The notes under the pieces: generated by a model
Databases searched by the model: none
What the model was told of the DNA's origin: nothing
Seen by the model: only the letters and a program-made list of their open reading frames with translations
Position numbers and translations under genes: made by a program
Assembly (NCBI GenBank): GCA_049578465.1
Contig: JBAUMB010000055.1
Location: 30,437-94,436, forward strand
DNA length: 64,000 bases
Direction of reading: 5' to 3'
Source: Fen-1038 sp049578465
GTDB lineage: Bacteria > Chloroflexota > Anaerolineae > Anaerolineales > Villigracilaceae
In this document: piece after piece, positions 59,051-64,000 of the stretch
Layout: each line of letters begins with the position of its first letter
Numbering within the stretch: position 1 is the stretch's first letter

Positions 59051-59542
59051 ATGGAAAATCTTGTTCTACCCGATTTTGTGCAAATTCAATTAAATTTTTT
59101 GGGAGATAAATTTTTTAATCTTAGCAATTTGGTTTTAGTAATTTCTTGCTTTGCAAGGAAGAAGAACGACTTTCATCTCGGTCCATTTTTTAGCACTGAA
59201 GAAGGTGTTTTTAGAATTGATCACAGTACGCTTGAGATAGCCGAATTGTCAACTATTGATTCGGGAATTATGGATTATCATAGAATTACTAATTGTTATC
59301 CAGATGTTCAAATTTCGCTTGAAACAGTTGATGATATTAAACGAATTATTAAAGGCAGAGACGTGTGGGGTGTGATGCAACGTGAAAAGCCTATATATAA
59401 GAATAAAACCGAATTGCTCGCTCGCCTTAGTGATGGGCTTAATAAACGCGAAAAGATTGTTGCGAACCCAGAAAAAATTTCTGTAAGATGGGATGGCTCA
59501 GTAACATCGTATTTTCACACAATTAATATCTCTTTGAAATAA
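59051..59542 (+). CDS. AT-rich protein of unknown function
   Basis: 163 residues, soluble, with a mixed alpha/beta look and no signal peptide. No motif or family is recognised. Codon use is much AT-richer than neighbouring genes, like 29863 and 41782. It starts three bases after the GT2 stop, so it sits in the same transcript. After it, a clear promoter begins a new unit. Confidence 0.5.
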   Translation: MENLVLPDFVQIQLNFLGDKFFNLSNLVLVISCFARKKNDFHLGPFFSTEEGVFRIDHSTLEIAELSTIDSGIMDYHRITNCYPDVQISLETVDDIKRIIKGRDVWGVMQREKPIYKNKTELLARLSDGLNKREKIVANPEKISVRWDGSVTSYFHTINISLK

Positions 59543-59547
59543 GAGAT

Positions 59548-59576
59548 TTGACTATTATCAAGCCTGTATTTATTTT
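59548..59576 (+). promoter_or_regulatory. Sigma-70-type promoter for the alpha/beta hydrolase gene
   Basis: TTGACT (59548-59553), a 17-base spacer and TATTTT (59571-59576) form a good -35/-10 pair. CAGGAG at 59591-59596 is a good ribosome site for the ATG at 59603. Confidence 0.65.
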
Positions 59577-59602
59577 ACACCTCAGAAGTTCAGGAGTTCT
59601 TC

Positions 59603-60373
59603 ATGAAAACCAAAACCATTGTTCTTATTCACGGCATGTTCATGAATCCGCTTTGCTGGGAGAAATGGATTCCGCGCTATCAAGCCAAAGGATATAAAGT
59701 CCTTGCGCCTGCCTGGCCCGGACGAGATAAGTCGGTTGATGAACTTCGCAAAAATCATCCCGATCCTGAATTGGCAAAATTGAAATTGAATAATGTGGTT
59801 GACCACATTGCTAATTTCATCCAAGGCTTGGATGAAAAGCCCGCCATCATCGGTCACTCGATGGGCGGACTGGTTGTGCAGTTATTGCTTCAACGCGATC
59901 TGGCTGTCGCGGGCGTGGCGATTGATCCTGCTCCGCCCGCGGGTGTGTTCACGACTGCATTTTCTTTCTTGAAGGCGAACTTTCCGGCGATTAATCCGTT
60001 TCTGCTCAATCAACCAGTGATGATGTCATTCGAGCAATTTCAATATGCATTTGTCAATACGCTTCCATTGGATGAACAACGCGCCGCGTACGACAATTAT
60101 GTTGTCCCCGAATCGCGCGGCGTGCCGACTTCGTCCCTCGGCGCGGCTGGCAGAATAGATTTCAAAAAGCCGCATCGTCCGCTGTTGATCACGGCTGGTG
60201 AAAAAGATAATATCGTCCCGGCTGTGCTGAATAAATCAAATTATAAAAAATACCAAGGACCATCGGTCACTGAATTCAAAGAGTTCGCGGGCCGCGATCA
60301 TTTCGGCATCGGCGCAAGAGGCTGGGAAGAAATAGCCGATTACAGCCTCGCGTGGCTCGAAAAGGTCGTGTAA
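59603..60373 (+). CDS. Alpha/beta hydrolase
   Basis: 256 residues. VLIHGMFMNPLCW supplies the oxyanion HG, GHSMGG holds nucleophile Ser86, GEKDNIVP the probable acid and GRDHFGIG the catalytic His. It is a typical lipase/esterase-like fold with no signal peptide. It has its own promoter and terminator, so it is a separate unit within the locus. A link to the glycan (for example ester removal) is possible but only a guess. Confidence 0.85.
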   Translation: MKTKTIVLIHGMFMNPLCWEKWIPRYQAKGYKVLAPAWPGRDKSVDELRKNHPDPELAKLKLNNVVDHIANFIQGLDEKPAIIGHSMGGLVVQLLLQRDLAVAGVAIDPAPPAGVFTTAFSFLKANFPAINPFLLNQPVMMSFEQFQYAFVNTLPLDEQRAAYDNYVVPESRGVPTSSLGAAGRIDFKKPHRPLLITAGEKDNIVPAVLNKSNYKKYQGPSVTEFKEFAGRDHFGIGARGWEEIADYSLAWLEKVV

Positions 60374-60386
60374 GAAAAATCAACTC

Positions 60387-60424
60387 AAAAAGCGGAATGT
60401 TAAAAACGTTCCGCTTTTTATTTT
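60387..60424 (+). terminator. Rho-independent terminator after the hydrolase gene
   Basis: AAAAAGCGGAA pairs with TTCCGCTTTTT across a short loop, with AATGTT/AACGTT extending the stem, and a TTTTTATTTT run follows. The A-run on the other side means it could also work on the minus strand. Confidence 0.85.
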
Positions 60425-60434
60425 GCTGATTCGG

Positions 60435-60440
60435 TATAAT
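60435..60440 (+). promoter_or_regulatory. -10 element close to the start of the NeuA-like gene
   Basis: TATAAT at 60435-60440, ten bases before ATG 60450, would start transcription at about 60447, so the mRNA would be leaderless or nearly so. The -35 is poor because it falls in the terminator T-run. Confidence 0.4.
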
Positions 60441-60449
60441 CAAACTGAC

Positions 60450-61115
60450 ATGACCAAACTCGCCGCTCTTGTTCCCATGCGTCATCACAGCCAGCGCGTG
60501 CCCGGCAAAAATTATCGTCTGCTTGCAGGCAAGCCATTGTTCCATCACATCATCGAAACGCTGCTTGCGGTTAGTGAGATCAATGAAATCATAGTAGACA
60601 CTGATTCCGAGCCCGTGATGGACGGTTTGCGTAAAAACTTTCCGCAAGTGAAGGTGATCAATCGCCCCGAGGCTTTGCGCGCGGATGATGTCCCGATGAA
60701 CGACATTTTGATTTATGATACGAGTCAATTCGCTGCCGATTTCTATTTGCAGACTCACAGCACGAATCCATTGCTTCGACCCGAAACGGTCGCGCGCGCT
60801 ATTCAAACTTTTTTTGCCGATTATCCCAAGCACGATTCGCTTTTCTCCGTGACGCGTTGGCAAACGCGGCTTTATGATCAAAATGGAAAAGCTATCAATC
60901 ATGATCCATCGGTTCTGATCCAGACCCAGGACTTGCCTCCGGTTTACGAAGAGAATTCCTGTCTTTATCTTTTCACGCGCGAAAACTTAATCAAGTATCA
61001 TCATCGTATCGGCGAAAAACCGATGATGTTTCAAATCAACGGCGACGAAGCTTGGGATATTGACGAAGAACTTGATTTTCAGATCTGCGAATTTCTCGTC
61101 AAGAAGGATACATAA
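60450..61115 (+). CDS. NeuA-like CMP-nonulosonate cytidylyltransferase (third copy)
   Basis: 221 residues from ATG 60450. AALVPMRHHSQRVPGKNYRLLAGKPL is the NeuA-type nucleotide-binding start, although the usual R-x-G-S-K is replaced by R-H-H-S-Q-R-V-P-G-K-N. DFYLQTHSTNPLLRPE matches the family, and the end (GDEAWDIDEELDFQ) matches the metal-binding D-I-D/E. It is distinct from both SpsF (38927) and the fused NeuA (52575). It lies behind a terminator and ahead of a pair-C membrane protein. Confidence 0.85.
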   Translation: MTKLAALVPMRHHSQRVPGKNYRLLAGKPLFHHIIETLLAVSEINEIIVDTDSEPVMDGLRKNFPQVKVINRPEALRADDVPMNDILIYDTSQFAADFYLQTHSTNPLLRPETVARAIQTFFADYPKHDSLFSVTRWQTRLYDQNGKAINHDPSVLIQTQDLPPVYEENSCLYLFTRENLIKYHHRIGEKPMMFQINGDEAWDIDEELDFQICEFLVKKDT

Positions 61116-63131
61116 ATGAATTTGTTAAAAACACCCAAATTGTCATTCATTTTGATCCTGCTGGTCTTGTTGATCGCATCCGCCGCGGCATACTTGCCGC
61201 TCATTGGGAAAATTGGTTTTTCCAATGATGATTGGTATTTGATGTACGATGCCCATGTTGCTGGACCGCAAATTTTTCATGATGTCTTTAACATCGATCG
61301 GCCGGCACGCGCGTATCTTCAAATTCCTCTGTTTGTTTTGTTCGGCGAGAATGTCATTCCATATCATATAAGCCTATATCTTTTTCGGTTAGCGGGGGCA
61401 GTAGCCTTCTTTTGGATTCTTTATATGGTCTGGCCAGGGCGCCGTTTAGCAATATTCAGCATGTCTCTTTTGTTCCTGATATATCCCGGCTTTCTCGCAC
61501 AAACCACTCCTATTGATTATCAAGCGCATATTTTTGCGCTTTTTTTAGGGATGCTTTCAATTGCTTTAAGTATTAAAGCATTGCTTACGAGCAAGTTCGC
61601 ACCAAGGATCTTCCTTACAGTTACTTCCATTTTATTGGGTGTTGCCTATCTTTCGTTGATGGAATATTTTATCGGCTTGGAAGTATTTCGTTTGATGCTG
61701 GTCGTCTCGCTGGTTTTGCGCAATAAGCAATTGAATTGGCGACAGCATCTGACGGCGATCTTTCGCAAATGGTTTCCATTCTTGACTGCACCGATTGCCT
61801 TTTTGGTCTGGCGGCTATTCTTCTTTCAGAGCGAACGCAAAGCAACGAACGTCGGCGCACAAATGGGGCAGTTGTTTGGTTCGCCAATCTATAAAGGGCT
61901 TGGCTGGCTGATTGCATTATTTCAGGATTCGATCAAAATCATCTTCCTAGCGTGGGCAGTTCCGCTTTATAACCTGGCGTTCCAACTTCGTCTGCGCGAT
62001 CTGTTAGTTGGGTTGGCTCTCGCCACATTTATCGCATTGATCGTGGCGCTTTTCTCTTCAGCGCTGACAGGCGCTGAAGAGAATCATGAAGCATCTTACG
62101 ATTGGAAAAAAGAGGCTTGGATAATTGGTCTGGTTTCGGTGTTAGGTGGATTGCTGCCCGTTATCATTTCCAATCGTCAAGCTGATTTCGCAAGTTATTC
62201 CCGCTACACATTAACAAGTTCCGCAGGCGCCGTCATTGTGGTGGTAGTTTTATTAAGTTATTTGGAATCTATGCGGTTGCGTACGGTTTTACTTTCTATG
62301 CTGGTAGGTGCCGCTATTCTCACGCATTATGCGAATTCAGTAAATGCCGCCAATAATTCGGATGCCATTAGAAATTTTTGGTGGCAGGTTTTTTGGCGCG
62401 CTCCTCAATTAAGGGATGGCACGACTCTTGCCATCAATTATCCCGAAGGTGGCATTGCCGAGGATTATTTTATCTGGGGACCGGCAAGCTTTATTTATTC
62501 TCCTGAGAAACAATCAACGATTCCCATTTCGGTTCGCTTGGCAGGAATTGTGTTGACGCAGGATGATATTTTGAGGATCATCATTGCGCATGGACAGGCT
62601 AATTCTGTGGGACGCGGAAATGTTTCTGTTCAGGATTTTGCAAATGTGACGGTGATCGCGCAGTCGACGCCGGAGGGATGTATCCGCATGATCGATGGAA
62701 GCAGTCCTGAATTGTCCAGTGCCGATGCGCATGATATGATGCTTATTGCGCCTCGTTCTAAAATTAATAATGTAGTTCTGAATCAACAAGCGTCGACACC
62801 ACCATCCTCTATCTTTGGCGCTGAGCCGCAACACGGATGGTGTTATTATTTTGAGAAGGCTGAATTAGCGCGCCAACAAGGCAACTGGCAGATGGTGGAT
62901 AAGTTGGGAGATGAGGCGTTAAATCAAGGCCTTTATCCCTCTGACCGAATCGAATGGATGCCGTTTTTGCAATCGTATGTTGTGTTGGGTGAGCTTGATA
63001 AAGCCCATCACATGATCAGTATTATTAATTCTGATTCGTTTACTAAGTTGCAAGCTTGCCAGATTTTGTCTAAGACGCAAGGTCTCAGTGTGGAGATGCA
63101 AAGTTTCGTTCAACAATCGTTTTGCCAATAA
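61116..63131 (+). CDS. Large polytopic membrane protein, candidate GT-C enzyme (pair C, copy 2)
   Basis: 671 residues, paralogue of 46360-48372. The outer-loop motif is FSNDDWYLMY (N37-D38-D39-W40), followed by NIDRPARAYLQIPL and LIYPGFLAQTTPIDYQAH. The soluble tail shares four cysteines with the paralogue (EGC, WCYYFEKA, QAC and a penultimate C). The first codon directly follows the cytidylyltransferase stop. A role in transferring the CMP-activated or lipid-linked sugar is possible but unproven; CMP-sugar use by a GT-C enzyme would be unusual. Confidence 0.7.
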   Translation: MNLLKTPKLSFILILLVLLIASAAAYLPLIGKIGFSNDDWYLMYDAHVAGPQIFHDVFNIDRPARAYLQIPLFVLFGENVIPYHISLYLFRLAGAVAFFWILYMVWPGRRLAIFSMSLLFLIYPGFLAQTTPIDYQAHIFALFLGMLSIALSIKALLTSKFAPRIFLTVTSILLGVAYLSLMEYFIGLEVFRLMLVVSLVLRNKQLNWRQHLTAIFRKWFPFLTAPIAFLVWRLFFFQSERKATNVGAQMGQLFGSPIYKGLGWLIALFQDSIKIIFLAWAVPLYNLAFQLRLRDLLVGLALATFIALIVALFSSALTGAEENHEASYDWKKEAWIIGLVSVLGGLLPVIISNRQADFASYSRYTLTSSAGAVIVVVVLLSYLESMRLRTVLLSMLVGAAILTHYANSVNAANNSDAIRNFWWQVFWRAPQLRDGTTLAINYPEGGIAEDYFIWGPASFIYSPEKQSTIPISVRLAGIVLTQDDILRIIIAHGQANSVGRGNVSVQDFANVTVIAQSTPEGCIRMIDGSSPELSSADAHDMMLIAPRSKINNVVLNQQASTPPSSIFGAEPQHGWCYYFEKAELARQQGNWQMVDKLGDEALNQGLYPSDRIEWMPFLQSYVVLGELDKAHHMISIINSDSFTKLQACQILSKTQGLSVEMQSFVQQSFCQ

Positions 63132-63134
63132 ACT

Positions 63135-64000
63135 ATGCCCACTGTTTTGCTTTCCGCCCCTTACATGATTCCGTTCCTCGACCGTTTCAAGCCAACGTTC
63201 GAGAAACATCACATTGATTTGATCGTCCCTGAAGTCCGCGAACGAATGGAGGAAGCCGAACTGTTGAAGTACGCCGGTCAATTCGATGGTGCGATCTGCG
63301 GCGATGACCGCTATACGGAACGCGTCTTGAAAGCTTGTGCGCCTCGTTTGAAAATCATTTCGAAATGGGGAACGGGAATTGATTCGATTGACAGTGAAGC
63401 CGCATCCCGCCTCGGGATCAAAGTGGCGCGTACGCTCAATGCCTTTACCACGGCCGTAGCGGATACCGTCCTCGGCTATATGTTGGCGTTCGCGCGCCGT
63501 CAGCCGTGGATGGATCGCGAAATGAAACACGGTGAGTGGCAAAAGATTCCCGGCAAAGCCTTGAGCGAATATACGTTGGGTGTGATAGGCATCGGCAACA
63601 TTGGTAAGGCGGTTACGCGCCGAGCCCGCGCTTTTGGAATGAAAGTGTTTGGCAATGATATTATTGATATTGACCATGTGTTCATCACGGAAACCGGAAT
63701 CGAGATGACGAGTCTTGAAAATCTATTATCCAATTCTGATTTTATTTCCGTCAATTGCGATTTAAATCCGACCAGTCATCATTTGATCAATGCCAAAACA
63801 TTGGCGCTGATGAAGCCCGAAGCGATTCTCATCAACACCGCGCGCGGACCTCTCGTTGACGAGAAAGCCTTGATCGAAGCGTTGCAAGCCAAACGTCTCG
63901 CGGGAGCCGCTTTAGATGTCTTTGAAGTCGAGCCGCTTCCGTTAAATAGTCCGCTCTTGAAGATGGATCGCGTCATGCTCGCGCCGCACAATTCCAATTC
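63135..64000 (+). CDS. D-2-hydroxyacid dehydrogenase (phosphoglycerate-dehydrogenase-like), 3' end cut off
   Basis: The frame is open from ATG 63135 to the window edge (about 288 residues visible). It has SKWGTGIDSID, the NAD-binding GVIGIGNIGKAVTRRARAFGMKV, LMKPEAILINTARGPLVDEKAL and AALDVFEVEPL, which define the D-isomer 2-hydroxyacid dehydrogenase family; HNSNS at the end is where the catalytic His region lies. It starts three bases after the membrane protein gene. In this setting it may act on a sugar-derived or nonulosonic-acid-related hydroxyacid, or be an ordinary SerA-like enzyme. Confidence 0.85.
   Translation, partial: MPTVLLSAPYMIPFLDRFKPTFEKHHIDLIVPEVRERMEEAELLKYAGQFDGAICGDDRYTERVLKACAPRLKIISKWGTGIDSIDSEAASRLGIKVARTLNAFTTAVADTVLGYMLAFARRQPWMDREMKHGEWQKIPGKALSEYTLGVIGIGNIGKAVTRRARAFGMKVFGNDIIDIDHVFITETGIEMTSLENLLSNSDFISVNCDLNPTSHHLINAKTLALMKPEAILINTARGPLVDEKALIEALQAKRLAGAALDVFEVEPLPLNSPLLKMDRVMLAPHNSN

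Overview
The window is one large cell-surface glycan locus. Nearly all of its 59 recognisable protein-coding genes build, decorate or export carbohydrate. Gene families, a base composition near 50% GC with strong translational coupling (many ATGA and TAATG junctions) and the small interspersed repeats suggest an environmental bacterium of the Chloroflexota, Anaerolineae type. That placement is inferred from general gene-family impression; there is no rRNA or other decisive marker. I saw no tRNA, rRNA, transposase or CRISPR array. No gap between genes exceeds about 225 bases.

Layout. (1) 1-9095: a cut-off GT-C-like enzyme, a polyprenyl-phosphate sugar-type GT2, a flippase-like membrane protein, a large GT-C-like membrane protein, a methyltransferase, a GT4 and an asparagine-synthase-like amidotransferase. 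(2) 9111-21839: a GT4 on the minus strand, two methyltransferases, a sulfotransferase, a second flippase-like protein, three more large membrane proteins and a minus-strand methyltransferase-GT2 fusion. (3) 21876-28992: a winged-helix regulator with its own extended -10 promoter opens a unit holding two nucleotide-sugar SDRs, a Wzm/Wzt-type ABC exporter, a capsule-type GT-B and a methyltransferase. (4) 28995-39742: a sulfotransferase, an AT-rich lipoprotein, then a nonulosonic acid module: PseB-like dehydratase, RmlD-like reductase, NeuB/PseI-like synthase with SAF domain, GT4, FabG-like SDR, AAC(3)-like acyltransferase, M28-like metalloprotein and SpsF-like cytidylyltransferase, with two LapA-domain membrane proteins interspersed. 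(5) 39801-48372: glycosyltransferases, a half-size EamA protein, a sulfotransferase, a Gfo/Idh/MocA oxidoreductase and a GT-C-like protein. (6) 48453-58087: a bifunctional ATP sulfurylase/APS kinase (PAPS synthesis), a PMT-like protein, a second nonulosonic acid module (SDR, NeuA-KdsC fusion, short NeuB) and two paralogous sulfotransferases around a GT-B. (7) 58115-64000: a GT2, an AT-rich unknown, an alpha/beta hydrolase with promoter and terminator, a third NeuA-like cytidylyltransferase, a GT-C-like protein and a cut-off D-2-hydroxyacid dehydrogenase.

How the genes fit together (inference). Sugar precursors, including at least two nonulosonic acids activated as CMP-sugars, are assembled by GT2, GT4 and GT-B enzymes and methylated, amidated and sulfated. 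Five sulfotransferases use PAPS that can be made by the in-cluster enzyme. The product is exported by Wzm/Wzt and probably extended outside by polyprenyl-phosphate-dependent GT-C enzymes. The most unusual features are: a short palindromic element (GGTCGAGTAG...TATCGAGACC) lying in frame inside three glycosyltransferase genes, twice as a unit nested within another unit; heptamer-repeat insertions inside two genes; three pairs of GT-C-like proteins with cysteine-paired outer tails; and a self-contained PAPS-to-sulfated-glycan set.
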